From contig JAJRCS010000156.1 in assembly GCA_028678815.1 (NCBI GenBank), positions 1 to 12,695 on the forward strand: a DNA stretch of 12,695 nt, given 5' to 3'. The position numbers were made by a program, and so were the translations under genes. Below, one piece after another: positions 1-7,067 of this stretch (position 1 is the first letter of the stretch; each line of letters begins with the position of its first letter). This DNA comes from Methanomicrobiales archaeon (GTDB lineage Archaea; Halobacteriota; Methanomicrobia; Methanomicrobiales; JACTUA01). Under the pieces are notes generated by a model. It was not told the origin of the DNA and made no database searches. It worked only from the letters and a program-made list of their open reading frames with translations.

Positions 1-62
1 GCGACTTCGTCGAGATACGCCGGCATGTCCTCGAGCTCATCACCGCCGGGTCCTCGGATTAG
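1..62 (+). CDS. 3' end of an unidentified upstream gene (partial)
   Basis: Reading from base 3, an open frame gives the residues DFVEIRRHVLELITAGSSD and stops at TAG (60-62). The amphipathic, charged composition and the in-frame GC-rich third positions look like a genuine protein C-terminus. Only 19 residues are visible, so no family can be assigned. It lies on the same strand as L10e, but about 100 nt with a TATA-like box separate them, so it is probably a separate transcription unit. One of the other two forward frames is also open here, so the call is tentative. Confidence 0.4.
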   Translation, partial: DFVEIRRHVLELITAGSSD

Positions 63-102
63 GGCCCCCCCTACCAGCAAGGTTTATGAAGCGATAATCC
101 CA

Positions 103-110
103 TTTTATAG
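103..110 (+). promoter_or_regulatory. TATA box of the L10e gene
   Basis: TTTTATAG stands in an AT-rich patch 57-64 nt before the L10e start. Archaeal transcription usually starts about 25 nt downstream of the box, here near 130-135. A second weaker candidate, GTTTATGA (82-89), would place the start near 112. The choice decides whether the dyad at 119-135 lies in promoter DNA or in the mRNA leader. Confidence 0.5.
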
Positions 111-118
111 AGCACGCA

Positions 119-135
119 GTGATCCCCAGGATCAC
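119..135. repeat. Perfect inverted repeat between promoter and L10e start
   Basis: GTGATCC (119-125) and GGATCAC (129-135) are exact inverted copies separated by CCA. If the TATA box at 103-110 is used, the dyad lies just downstream of the box and ends at the expected transcription start, a common place for archaeal repressor operators. If the upstream box is used, it would form a 7-bp hairpin at the mRNA 5' end. Either could regulate L10e. No regulator is identified. Confidence 0.45.
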
Positions 136-166
136 GTAGTGAACACAGATCCCGAGAGGGTGGCAT

Positions 167-940
167 ATGGTCAGGAAACCGGGCAGGATGTACAGGAACC
201 TCGCCAAGAAGGCATACACGCGGCGTGAATACATGGGGGGCGTCCCCGGATCGAAGCTCGTCCAGTTCGACATGGGGAACCTCACCGAGGAGTTCCCCCT
301 GGAGCTCTCCATCATCGTCCTGGAGGGCTGCCAGATCCGGCACACGGCCCTCGAGGCCGCCCGGATCGTCATCAACCGGCGGCTCCAGGAGCTGGGGCGG
401 GCGAACTTCCGGCTGAAGATCCGGGTCTACCCCCACCACATTCTCAGGGAGAACAAGCAGGCCACCGGGGCCGGCGCAGACCGGGTCTCGGAGGGGATGC
501 GCCTCTCCTTCGGGAAGGCCGTGGGGTCCGCGGCCCGGGTCCGGCCCGGCCAGAAGATCCTCTCGGTCTACACCCTGATATCGAACCTCGAGAAGGTCAA
601 GGATGCCCTCCGGCACGGGTCCCACAAGCTCCCCACCCCGTCGCGGATCGAGATGACCACCCACAAGGTCTCGGGCATCCGGGCGGCCCACGTGAAGATC
701 GCCGAGGAGAGGGTCGTCGCCCCGCCGGTCGTCGCAGCGGCCGAGGAGGAGGCGGCCCCCGCGGCAGAGAAGGGCGAGAAGGGCGAGAAGGAGGCCGGGA
801 AGGCCGCCGAGAAGGGAGCCGGCAAGGGCGAGAAGGAGGCCGGGAAGGCCCCGGAGAAGGGAGCCGGGAAGGCCCCCGAGAAGGGCGCCAAGGCCCCCGA
901 GAAGGGCGGCAAGGGCGAGAAGCACGCCGAGAAGAAATAA
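167..940 (+). CDS. rpl10e: Ribosomal protein L10e (uL16 family) with long repeat tail
   Basis: Archaeal/eukaryotic L10e, the counterpart of bacterial L16, is a large-subunit protein near the central protuberance and the A-site tRNA elbow. The first ~180 residues are typical of the family: the N-terminal [20 protein letters not shown] stretch, then [28 protein letters not shown] and [21 protein letters not shown]. Archaeal L10e usually ends near residue 165-180. This protein has 257 residues, the last ~75 being low-complexity Glu, Lys, Gly, Ala and Pro (see the repeat at 781-937). The ATG at 167 is preceded by GAGGGTG (155-161), a good Shine-Dalgarno match. A T6 tract follows 22 nt after the stop. 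It appears to be a single-gene unit. The core identification is secure; the function of the tail is unknown. Confidence 0.95.
   Translation: MVRKPGRMYRNLAKKAYTRREYMGGVPGSKLVQFDMGNLTEEFPLELSIIVLEGCQIRHTALEAARIVINRRLQELGRANFRLKIRVYPHHILRENKQATGAGADRVSEGMRLSFGKAVGSAARVRPGQKILSVYTLISNLEKVKDALRHGSHKLPTPSRIEMTTHKVSGIRAAHVKIAEERVVAPPVVAAAEEEAAPAAEKGEKGEKEAGKAAEKGAGKGEKEAGKAPEKGAGKAPEKGAKAPEKGGKGEKHAEKK
781..937 (+). repeat. 45-bp in-frame tandem repeat encoding the L10e tail
   Basis: GGGCGAGAAGGAGGCC begins at 781 and again at 826, giving a 45-bp (15-residue) period with two nearly identical copies of the peptide GEKEAGKA(A/P)EKGAGK. Shorter derivatives, [14 protein letters not shown] and GEKHAEKK, follow up to the stop codon. 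The unit length keeps the reading frame, so copy number could change without disrupting the protein. The composition resembles disordered tails of nucleic-acid-binding proteins. Confidence 0.85.
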
Positions 941-962
941 TCCCTTCACCCCCCTCCTGCCC

Positions 963-968
963 TTTTTT
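963..968 (+). terminator. T6 terminator after L10e
   Basis: Six T residues lie 22 nt past the L10e stop in a pyrimidine-rich stretch (CTGCCCTTTTTTCTCC) with no obvious hairpin. Archaeal RNA polymerase terminates at such U-tracts. It lies before the TATA box of the next operon. Confidence 0.6.
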
Positions 969-1001
969 CTCCGCCCCGCATCCGGTGCACCCTCCATCCA
1001 C

Positions 1002-1009
1002 CTTTATAT
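1002..1009 (+). promoter_or_regulatory. TATA box of the fum-kor-suc-dac operon
   Basis: CTTTATAT is the only AT-rich octamer between the L10e terminator and the fumarase gene. Its centre is about 27 nt before the ATG at 1033, so transcription should start at or within a few bases of that ATG. The stretch before the ATG (TTCCCTATTCCTTTCC) has no Shine-Dalgarno sequence, which fits a leaderless or near-leaderless mRNA. It also argues against the alternative GTG at 985, which lies upstream of the TATA box. Confidence 0.7.
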
Positions 1010-1032
1010 CGGACAGTTCCCTATTCCTTTCC

Positions 1033-1875
1033 ATGCATCGTGCCGATGACCCGGCCCTCCTCGCGGCCCTCGCCGAGGCGACCGCCGGCGCCCTCGCCGA
1101 GGCCGAGGTCCGGCTCCCCGGTGACGTGGAGCAGGCCATCCGGGCTGCCCATGGCCGGGAGAGGAACCCGGTCGCGAAGGGGGAGCTCGGGAACATCCTC
1201 GAGAACATCGCCCTCGCCGGGAAGGGCAGGACCCTCCTCTGCCAGGACACCGGGATACCGGTCATCTACCTCACCATCCCTCCGGATATTCCCTATACCC
1301 GGGCGCTGGAGGAGGCCGTCGCCAGGGGGGTGCGCCTCGCCACGGAGAGGATCCCCCTCAGGCCAAACGCCGTGGACCCGTGCACCCGGAAGAACACCGG
1401 CGACAACACGGGCCCGGGGATACCCCCGGTCCATGTCCAGCCGGGAGACCGGCTCACCGTCACGGTCCTCCCCAAGGGCGCCGGGTCCGAGAACGTCTCC
1501 CGGGTCGGGATGCTCCTCCCCACGAGGACAGCCGGCGTGGAGCAGTTTGTCGTCGAGACCGTCGCCCTCGCGGGAGGGAGGCCCTGCCCGCCCGTGATCC
1601 TCGGGGTGGGGATCGGGTCCACCTTCGACGGGGTCGCCGCCCTCGCGAAGGAGGCCCTCCTCCTCCCGGTCGATGCCATGGACCCCTTCGAGCAGCGGCT
1701 CTGCGGCGCGGTGAACAGCCTGGGCATCGGCCCCATGGGCCTCGGCGGGGACACCACGGCCCTCGCCGTGAAGGTGAAGAGGGCGGCGTGCCACACGGCG
1801 TCCCTCCCCGTGGCCGTGAACGTCCAGTGCTGGGCCGCCCGCCGGGCGACCCGGATCGTGGAGGGGTGGAAGTGA
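1033..1875 (+). CDS. fumA: Fumarate hydratase class I, alpha subunit
   Basis: The N-terminal half of the oxygen-sensitive [4Fe-4S] class I fumarase, which interconverts fumarate and malate and is split into two subunits in many archaea. It has 280 residues, normal for the alpha subunit. Family signatures are LCQDTGIPV (Cys70), TRKNTGDNTGPGIPPVH, GAGSENVSRVGML, CPPVILGVGIG (Cys185), GIGPMGLGGDTTALAVKVK and a C-terminal LPVAVNVQCWAARR (Cys266). The three numbered cysteines are placed as expected for cluster ligands. The ATG at 1033 is chosen over a GTG at 985 because the latter lies upstream of the TATA box. The stop overlaps the beta-subunit GTG by 4 nt. In this context fumarase should dehydrate malate in the reductive TCA branch; the tartrate dehydratase paralogue is an alternative name but fits the neighbours less well. 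Confidence 0.93.
   Translation: MHRADDPALLAALAEATAGALAEAEVRLPGDVEQAIRAAHGRERNPVAKGELGNILENIALAGKGRTLLCQDTGIPVIYLTIPPDIPYTRALEEAVARGVRLATERIPLRPNAVDPCTRKNTGDNTGPGIPPVHVQPGDRLTVTVLPKGAGSENVSRVGMLLPTRTAGVEQFVVETVALAGGRPCPPVILGVGIGSTFDGVAALAKEALLLPVDAMDPFEQRLCGAVNSLGIGPMGLGGDTTALAVKVKRAACHTASLPVAVNVQCWAARRATRIVEGWK
1860..1866 (+). promoter_or_regulatory. Ribosome binding site deciding the fumB start
   Basis: GGAGGGG lies 5 nt before the GTG at 1872. This GTG overlaps the alpha-subunit stop as GTGA and gives the N-terminus MKVTELRTPL expected for the family. GTG codons at 1866 and 1878 are possible but less well spaced. Confidence 0.6.
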
Positions 1876-2438
1876 AGGTGACGGAGCTCAGGACGCCCCT
1901 CGGGGAGGAGATCCTCTCCCTCCGGGCCGGTGACCGGGTCACCCTGTCGGGGACCGTCTACACGGCCCGGGACGAGGCCCACCTCCGGATGCAGGAGGGG
2001 GGCATTCCCTTCGATCCCCGGGGTGCCGTGGTGTACCACTGCGGCCCCGTGGTGGCCGGCGATCGGATCGTCGCCGCGGGCCCTACAACCTCGGCGAGGA
2101 TGGACGCCCTGACCGGGTTCCTCCTCGACGCCGGTGTCCGGGGGATCATCGGCAAGGGGGGGATGGGAAAGGGGGTCGTGGAGCTCCTCAGGGGGAGGGC
2201 GGTCTACCTTGCCTTCACCGGCGGATGTGCCGCCCTCGCCGCCTCCCGGATGCGGCTCCAGGGGGTGTACTTCCCGGAGCTCGGCATGGCGGAGGCCGTC
2301 TGGGCCATCGAGCTCGACCGGCTGCCCCTCGTGGTGGGGATCGATGCCCACGGGAACGACCTCTTCGGCCGGGTGTGGGACGAAGCGAAAGCACAATGTC
2401 GGGGCCGGTTCCATAGCTCCTCAGGAATCACACCATGA
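1872..2438 (+). CDS. fumB: Fumarate hydratase class I, beta subunit
   Basis: The C-terminal half of class I fumarase, 188 residues, which pairs with the alpha subunit to complete the active site. The product shows the family blocks in order: LRTPLGEEILSLRAGDRVTLSGTVYTARDEAH, VVYHCGPVV, AAGPTTSARMD, GIIGKGGMGKG, AFTGGCAAL and ELGMAEAVW. The length matches stand-alone beta subunits. The start overlaps the alpha stop (GTGA at 1872-1875) and the end overlaps the korD start (ATGA at 2435-2438), so translation is probably coupled on both sides. The last ~15 residues after AKAQCRGRF are poorly conserved in appearance. The symbol fumB is used in the archaeal two-subunit sense and is not related to E. 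coli FumB. Confidence 0.92.
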   Translation: MKVTELRTPLGEEILSLRAGDRVTLSGTVYTARDEAHLRMQEGGIPFDPRGAVVYHCGPVVAGDRIVAAGPTTSARMDALTGFLLDAGVRGIIGKGGMGKGVVELLRGRAVYLAFTGGCAALAASRMRLQGVYFPELGMAEAVWAIELDRLPLVVGIDAHGNDLFGRVWDEAKAQCRGRFHSSSGITP

Positions 2439-2707
2439 AGCTCGCCATCGACAGCAGCAGGTGCAAGGGGTGTAACCTCTGCATGCTCGTCTGCCCCTAC
2501 CGGATCTTCAAGGAGGGGAAGGAGCAGAACGAGCGGGGGATCATCCTCCCCGAGCTCGACCGTCCCGAGCGCTGCCCCAACTGCCGGCTCCAGAAGCTCT
2601 ACGGCCGGACCCTCTGCGGCCTCTGCCAGATGATCTGCCCGGACCAGGCCATCCGCTGGGATGACGAGGCGAAGAACGAGCGGCAGAAGGTGGAGGTGGA
2701 GTTTTGA
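2435..2707 (+). CDS. korD: 2-oxoglutarate:ferredoxin oxidoreductase, delta (ferredoxin) subunit
   Basis: A 90-residue dicluster ferredoxin-like protein. The first cluster motif is complete: Cys10, Cys13, Cys16 and Cys20-Pro. The second region has Cys47 and Cys50, an insertion, then Cys61, Cys64 and Cys68-Pro; four of these should bind the second [4Fe-4S] cluster. The family usually spaces these cysteines more tightly, and the RLQKLYGRTL insertion is the visible difference. Its position directly before the alpha, beta and gamma genes identifies it as the delta subunit that passes electrons between the thiamine pyrophosphate centre and external ferredoxin. The ATG overlaps the fumB stop by 4 nt, and the end overlaps the TTG of korA. 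Confidence 0.9.
   Translation: MKLAIDSSRCKGCNLCMLVCPYRIFKEGKEQNERGIILPELDRPERCPNCRLQKLYGRTLCGLCQMICPDQAIRWDDEAKNERQKVEVEF
2692..2701 (+). promoter_or_regulatory. Strong ribosome binding site supporting a TTG start for korA
   Basis: GGAGGTGGAG matches the archaeal anti-Shine-Dalgarno sequence. Its core GGAGGT ends 6 nt before the TTG at 2704, which overlaps the korD stop as TTGA. The next candidate, ATG at 2722, would remove the conserved VEFMQGN start of the protein. Confidence 0.6.
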
Positions 2708-3804
2708 GCCGCGTTGAGTTCATGCAGGGGAACACCGCCTGCGCCGAGGGGGCCCTCGCCGCGGGCTGCGGGTTCTTCGCCGGTTACCCCATCACCCCGT
2801 CCACCGAGGTCGCCGAGCACATGGCCGCGAAGCTCCCGAAGCGGAAGGGGGTCTTTGTCCAGATGGAGGACGAAATTGCCTCCATCGCGGCGGTCATCGG
2901 GGCTTCCTGGACCGGGGCAAGGGCCATGACCGCCACCTCGGGGCCGGGCTTCTCCCTCATGATGGAGAACCTCGGGTACGCGGTCATGACCGAGACCCCC
3001 TGCGTCGTGGTGAACATCCAGCGGGGGGGCCCCTCCACGGGCCAGCCGACCCTCGGGGCCCAGGGGGACATGCTCCAGTGCCGGTTCGGGTCCCACGGGG
3101 ACTACAGCATCATCGCCCTCTCCCCCTCCTCGGTCCAGGAGATGTTCGAGCTGACGGCGAAGGCCTTCTCCCTCTCGGAGCGGTACCGGGTCCCGGCCTT
3201 CCTCATGGGCGACGAGATCATCGGCCACATGCGGGAGCGGCTCACCATCCCCGACTCGGTGGAGGTGGCGGCCCGGAGGAGGCTCGAGCCGGGCACCCTG
3301 CCCTACACGGCAGGGGAGGACGGGATCCCGGGCTTCCCCACCTTCGGGCAGGGGTACGGGGTCCACGTGACGGGGCTCACCCACGACGAGCGGGGCTACC
3401 CGGCCGCCACGAACCCGAGGCTCCACGAGAAGCTCGTCATGCGCCTCGTCCACAAGGTGGAGTCGGCGCGGAAGGAGATGGCGGACTACGTGGTCACGAA
3501 CCCGGGTGCCGAGCAGGTCTTCATCTCCTACGGGGCCCCTGCCCGGTCCGTCTTCCAGCTCCTCCACGACCGGCCGGGGGAGGAGATCGGCCACCTCCGG
3601 CTCCGGGTGGTCTGGCCCTTCCCGGAGTTCGCCCTCGGGGAGTTCCCCGACGCGAAAACCTTCCTCGTCCCCGAGATGAACCTGGGGCAGGTGGCCCGGG
3701 AGATCCAGCGGCACACCGACGTGCCGGTCATCCCCGTCCCCCGGCTCGGCGGGGACCTCCACCCGCCGGCGATGCTCGCGAAGGCCCTGGAGGCATCCCG
3801 ATGA
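2704..3804 (+). CDS. korA: 2-oxoglutarate:ferredoxin oxidoreductase, alpha subunit
   Basis: A 366-residue alpha subunit of the 2-oxoacid:ferredoxin oxidoreductase family. The N-terminal pyrimidine-binding domain shows the family signature EFMQGNTACAEGALAAGCGFFAGYPITPSTE, followed by QMEDEIASIAAVIGASWTGARAMTATSGPGFSLM and VVNIQRGGPSTGQPT. The second half (from about residue 270, VFISYGAPARSVFQLL, then LGQVAREIQRH) is the domain II region. The GYPITPSTE form and the domain order fit 2-oxoglutarate rather than pyruvate enzymes, and the adjacent succinyl-CoA synthetase agrees. The reaction is succinyl-CoA + CO2 + reduced ferredoxin to 2-oxoglutarate in the anabolic direction. It starts with TTG overlapping korD and ends overlapping the korB ATG. 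Confidence 0.92.
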   Translation: MSRVEFMQGNTACAEGALAAGCGFFAGYPITPSTEVAEHMAAKLPKRKGVFVQMEDEIASIAAVIGASWTGARAMTATSGPGFSLMMENLGYAVMTETPCVVVNIQRGGPSTGQPTLGAQGDMLQCRFGSHGDYSIIALSPSSVQEMFELTAKAFSLSERYRVPAFLMGDEIIGHMRERLTIPDSVEVAARRRLEPGTLPYTAGEDGIPGFPTFGQGYGVHVTGLTHDERGYPAATNPRLHEKLVMRLVHKVESARKEMADYVVTNPGAEQVFISYGAPARSVFQLLHDRPGEEIGHLRLRVVWPFPEFALGEFPDAKTFLVPEMNLGQVAREIQRHTDVPVIPVPRLGGDLHPPAMLAKALEASR

Positions 3805-4589
3805 GCTTCAGGGACTGGTACCGGGCCGACCGGCTCCCCACCATCTACTGCGCCGGGTGCGGGAACGGGACGGTCATCAACTGCGCCCTCCATGCCGTGG
3901 ACACCCTCGGCTGGAGGTGGGAGGATACCATCTTTGTCTCGGGGATCGGGTGCTCGTCCAGGGCGCCGGGGTACATCCGGACCGACTCCCTCCACACCAC
4001 CCATGGCCGGGCCCTCGCCTTCGCGACAGGGATCAAGCTCGCGAGGCCGGAGCTCCACGTCGTGGTCTTCACGGGCGACGGCGATCTCGCCGCCATCGGC
4101 GGGAACCACTTCATCCACGCCTGCCGCCGGAACGTGGACATGACGGTCATCTGCATGAACAACTGGATCTACGGGATGACCGGCGGGCAGGGCTCCCCGA
4201 CCACGCCCCGGGGGGCCATCACCACGACGACCCCCTACGGCTCGGGGGAAGGGGTCTTCGACCTCTCGGCCCTCGCCGTGGCTGCGGGGGCGAACCACGT
4301 TGCCCGGTGGACATCGTACCATGTGAAGGAGCTCACGAATGCCATCGACGCGGGACTCCGGACCCCCGGTTTTTCCCTCATCGAGGTCCTCACCCAGTGT
4401 CCCACCGCGTACGGGAGGAGGAACAAGCTCCGGGAGGTCTCGGACACCATCGAGTACCTGAAGACCCATGCCATCCTCCTCCAGAGGTACAACCGGCTCG
4501 TCGCCGAGGGGAAGCCGGTCCCGGAGGACATGTTCACCGTCGGGGAGTTCGTCCGGAGGAACCGGCCGGCCATGGGGGTACCGCCATGA
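3801..4589 (+). CDS. korB: 2-oxoglutarate:ferredoxin oxidoreductase, beta (TPP-binding) subunit
   Basis: A 262-residue beta subunit carrying the thiamine pyrophosphate site. The N-terminus has the family CAGCGNG motif (Cys17, Cys20). The diphosphate/Mg-binding motif begins with GDGD (92-95), followed by LAAIGGNHFIHACRRN and ending in MNNWIYGMTGGQ. Between them lies ISGIGCSSRAPGY, whose Cys is conserved in the family. The length is slightly below the usual 270-290. The ATG overlaps the korA stop (ATGA, 3801-3804), and the end overlaps the korC ATG (4586-4589). The start is unambiguous because the MSFRDWYRADRLPTIYCAGC sequence begins just before the conserved block. Confidence 0.94.
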   Translation: MSFRDWYRADRLPTIYCAGCGNGTVINCALHAVDTLGWRWEDTIFVSGIGCSSRAPGYIRTDSLHTTHGRALAFATGIKLARPELHVVVFTGDGDLAAIGGNHFIHACRRNVDMTVICMNNWIYGMTGGQGSPTTPRGAITTTTPYGSGEGVFDLSALAVAAGANHVARWTSYHVKELTNAIDAGLRTPGFSLIEVLTQCPTAYGRRNKLREVSDTIEYLKTHAILLQRYNRLVAEGKPVPEDMFTVGEFVRRNRPAMGVPP

Positions 4590-5122
4590 GGCACGAGGTC
4601 CGGTTCTCGGGCTTCGGCGGGCAGGGGATCATCCTCGCCGCGGTGATCCTCGGCCGGGCCGCGGCCCTCTACGACGGGAAGCACGCGGTCCAGACCCAGG
4701 TCTACGGGCCCGAGGCCCGGGGGGGCGCCTCCATGTCCGCGGTGATCATCGACGACGAGCCCATCCTCTACCCGGAGGTGACCGTCCCGGACATCTATGT
4801 CATCATGTCCCAGGAGGGCTTCGAGCGGTACGGGGCGAAGGCCCCGGCGGAGGCGGTGATGGTCATCGACTCCGACATGGTGGAGGCCCGGCCTGCCTGC
4901 CGCTTCGTCGAGGTAAAGGCCACCTCGGAGGCCCGGATCACCCTCGGGAAGGTCATCGTGGCGAACATCGTGATGCTCGGCGCCGTCGTCGCGACGACGG
5001 GGGTCGTCTCCGACGCGGCCATCGAGAAGGCGGTCCTGGACAGCGTCCCGAAGGGGACCGAGAAGCTGAACCTGGCCGCGCTGAGGAAGGGCATGGAGCT
5101 CGTGAGGGTGAAGAAGCCATGA
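4586..5122 (+). CDS. korC: 2-oxoglutarate:ferredoxin oxidoreductase, gamma subunit
   Basis: A 178-residue gamma subunit. It begins with the diagnostic MRHEVRFSGFGGQGIILAA, where GFGGQG (residues 9-14) is the family signature. It continues with VQTQVYGPEARGGASMSAVII, IVMSQE-like IYVIMSQEGFERY, and a C-terminal helix region that closes the fold. It completes the D-A-B-C subunit order of this operon, which is common for methanogen 2-oxoglutarate synthases. The ATG overlaps the korB stop, and the TGA at 5120-5122 overlaps the sucC ATG. Confidence 0.93.
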   Translation: MRHEVRFSGFGGQGIILAAVILGRAAALYDGKHAVQTQVYGPEARGGASMSAVIIDDEPILYPEVTVPDIYVIMSQEGFERYGAKAPAEAVMVIDSDMVEARPACRFVEVKATSEARITLGKVIVANIVMLGAVVATTGVVSDAAIEKAVLDSVPKGTEKLNLAALRKGMELVRVKKP

Positions 5123-6204
5123 GGCTCGCCGAATACGAGGCGAAGGAGATCCTCAAAACATACGGGATTCCCGTCCCGGCAGGAGCGGTCATCAGGAGCC
5201 CCGGGGAGCTCGGCCCCCGGCTCGGGGAGTTCGGGGACGAGATCGTCCTGAAGGCCCAGGTCCCCGTCGGGGGAAGGGGGAAGGCCGGGGGTATCATCGT
5301 CACCGGGAAGGGCGAGGCCGTCTCCCGGGCAGCGGCCCTCTTCGGGAAGGAGATCCGGGGGTTCCCGGTGAGGGAGATCCTCGCGGAGGAGCGGCTCGCC
5401 ATCGGGAAGGAGTACTATCTCTCCATCGCCGTGGACCGGTCCTCCCGGCAGCCCCTCGTGCTCTTCGCCGAGGCCGGGGGGGTGGAGATCGAGGCGGTGG
5501 CGAGGGAGCGGCCGGAGGCGGTCCGGAGGATCATTGTTTCCCCGCTCCTCGCCGAGATCCCGCCCTTCGCCCTCCGGGACCTCCTCGGGGACCTCGCAAA
5601 GGACCTCGCACCCGTCGCGAACCGGCTCTACCGGATCTTCCGGGAGAAGGACGCCATCCTTGCCGAGATCAACCCCCTCGTCACGACGCCGAAGGGGATC
5701 TGTGCCGCCGATGCAAAGATCATCGTGGACGAGAGCGCCCTCGCCAGGCAGAAGCTCGGGAAGGGCCGGGCCAAGACGGACAGGGAGCAGCAGGCGGAGG
5801 CCCACGGGTTCTCGTACGTCGACCTGGACGGGGACATCGGGGTCATCGGGAATGGCGCGGGGCTCACCATGGCAACCATCGACCTCATCGCCCTCTACGG
5901 GGGGAAGGCGGCGAACTTCCTGGACGTGGGCGGCGGGGCCGACCGGGAGCGGGTGAAGCATGCCGTTCAGCTCGTGGCCGGCCTCCCGTCGGTGAAGGTC
6001 ATCGTCCTGAACATCCTCGGGGGGATCACCCGGTGCGACGAGGTGGCGAAGGGGATCCTGGAGGCGGGTATCGCCCAGAAGGTGATGGTCCGCCTCGCCG
6101 GCGTGAACGAGGACGAGGGCCGGGCCCTCCTCGCGGGGAAGGGGTACACCATGTTCGAGACCATGGACGAGGCCGTGCTCGCGGCCGCGGGGGCGATCCG
6201 GTGA
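5119..6204 (+). CDS. sucC: Succinyl-CoA synthetase, beta subunit
   Basis: The 361-residue ADP/GDP-forming beta subunit. The N-terminal ATP-grasp domain begins MRLAEYEAKEILKTYGIPVP and contains VLKAQVPVGGRGKAGGI; ILAEINPLV provides the metal-binding region. The C-terminal ligase domain shows GNGAGLTMATIDLI, ANFLDVGGGA and LNILGGITRCDEVAKGI. With SucD it links succinate, CoA and nucleotide triphosphate to form succinyl-CoA, the substrate of the KOR complex encoded just upstream. The length is slightly short of the usual 380-390 residues. It overlaps korC and sucD by 4 nt each. Whether ATP or GTP is used cannot be told from the sequence by eye. Confidence 0.95.
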   Translation: MRLAEYEAKEILKTYGIPVPAGAVIRSPGELGPRLGEFGDEIVLKAQVPVGGRGKAGGIIVTGKGEAVSRAAALFGKEIRGFPVREILAEERLAIGKEYYLSIAVDRSSRQPLVLFAEAGGVEIEAVARERPEAVRRIIVSPLLAEIPPFALRDLLGDLAKDLAPVANRLYRIFREKDAILAEINPLVTTPKGICAADAKIIVDESALARQKLGKGRAKTDREQQAEAHGFSYVDLDGDIGVIGNGAGLTMATIDLIALYGGKAANFLDVGGGADRERVKHAVQLVAGLPSVKVIVLNILGGITRCDEVAKGILEAGIAQKVMVRLAGVNEDEGRALLAGKGYTMFETMDEAVLAAAGAIR

Positions 6205-7067
6205 TCTATGCAGACAGGTCCACCGGGGTCATCGTGACGGGCGCGACCGGGAACCAGGGGAAGTTCCACATCCCCTTCATGAACGCCTATGCCCGGCAGG
6301 TGGGCGGAAAGGGGATCGTCGCCGGTGTTACGCCCGGGAAGGGCGGGCAGGAGGTGTCCGGGGTGCCGGTGTACAACAGCATCCGCGAGGCCCTCAGGGA
6401 GCACGATGCCGGTGCTGCCGTCGTCTTCGTCCCGGCCGGGGCCGCCATGGACTCGGTCATGGAGTGCGCCTATGCGGGCATCGGGCTCATCGTCACCATC
6501 ACCGAGCAGATCCCGGTGCATGACACCATGAAGGCCATCGAGTATGCCCGTCTCCAGGGCTCGGCGGTCATCGGCCCCAACTGCCCGGGCCTCCTCTCGC
6601 CCGGCGAGTGCAAGCTCGGGATCATCCCGGCCCAGCTCGCCACCCGGGGGAACGTCGGGGTGGTCTCCCGGAGCGGCACCCTCACCTACGAGGTGATCCA
6701 CGAGCTCACCCGGGCAGGCATCGGACAGTCCACGGTGGTGGGGATCGGCGGGGACCCGGTCATCGGGCAGACCTTCACCGACGTCCTCGGGCAGTTCGAG
6801 GGGGACCCGGAGACGAAGGCCGTGGTCCTCATCGGGGAGGTGGGGGGAAGCCTCGAGGAGGAGGGGGCCGCCTCCACCGACCTGCCCCTCGTCGCCTACG
6901 TCGCCGGGGTGACCGCCCCGCCCGAGAAGCGCATGGGCCACGCGGGGGCCATCATCGAGGGCGGGGAGGGGGACGCCCGGTCCAAGATCCGGAGGCTTGA
7001 CGGCATGGGCATCGCGGTGGCAGAACGTCCGGGGGAGATACCGGACCTCATCCGGGGGTACCTGTAG
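6201..7067 (+). CDS. sucD: Succinyl-CoA synthetase, alpha subunit
   Basis: A 288-residue alpha subunit with the CoA-binding Rossmann domain at the N-terminus (GVIVTGATGNQGKFH, then VTPGKGGQEVSGVPVYN) and the ligase domain after it. GPNCPGLLSPGECKLGIIP and SRSGTLTYEV are characteristic. The phosphohistidine motif MGHAGAIIEGG places the active-site His at residue 247, matching His246 of the E. coli enzyme. The start is GTG, overlapping the sucC stop as GTGA (6201-6204). The TAG at 7065-7067 directly abuts the GTG of the next gene. Confidence 0.95.
   Translation: MIYADRSTGVIVTGATGNQGKFHIPFMNAYARQVGGKGIVAGVTPGKGGQEVSGVPVYNSIREALREHDAGAAVVFVPAGAAMDSVMECAYAGIGLIVTITEQIPVHDTMKAIEYARLQGSAVIGPNCPGLLSPGECKLGIIPAQLATRGNVGVVSRSGTLTYEVIHELTRAGIGQSTVVGIGGDPVIGQTFTDVLGQFEGDPETKAVVLIGEVGGSLEEEGAASTDLPLVAYVAGVTAPPEKRMGHAGAIIEGGEGDARSKIRRLDGMGIAVAERPGEIPDLIRGYL

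Noticed and set aside
71..997. Long minus-strand open frame of 308 codons opposite L10e
   Set aside because: It is the complement of a clear ribosomal protein gene; the composition (Gly, Leu, Arg, Pro runs) is what reverse reading of GC-rich codons gives.
985..1032. GTG at 985 as the fumarase alpha start
   Set aside because: It lies upstream of the TATA box at 1002-1009, and the extra 16 residues are not conserved in appearance; ATG at 1033 fits the promoter spacing.
2599..3762. Minus-strand frame of 387 codons opposite korA
   Set aside because: It lies wholly opposite a recognised oxidoreductase subunit and shows no domain; similar antisense frames lie opposite nearly every gene in the window.
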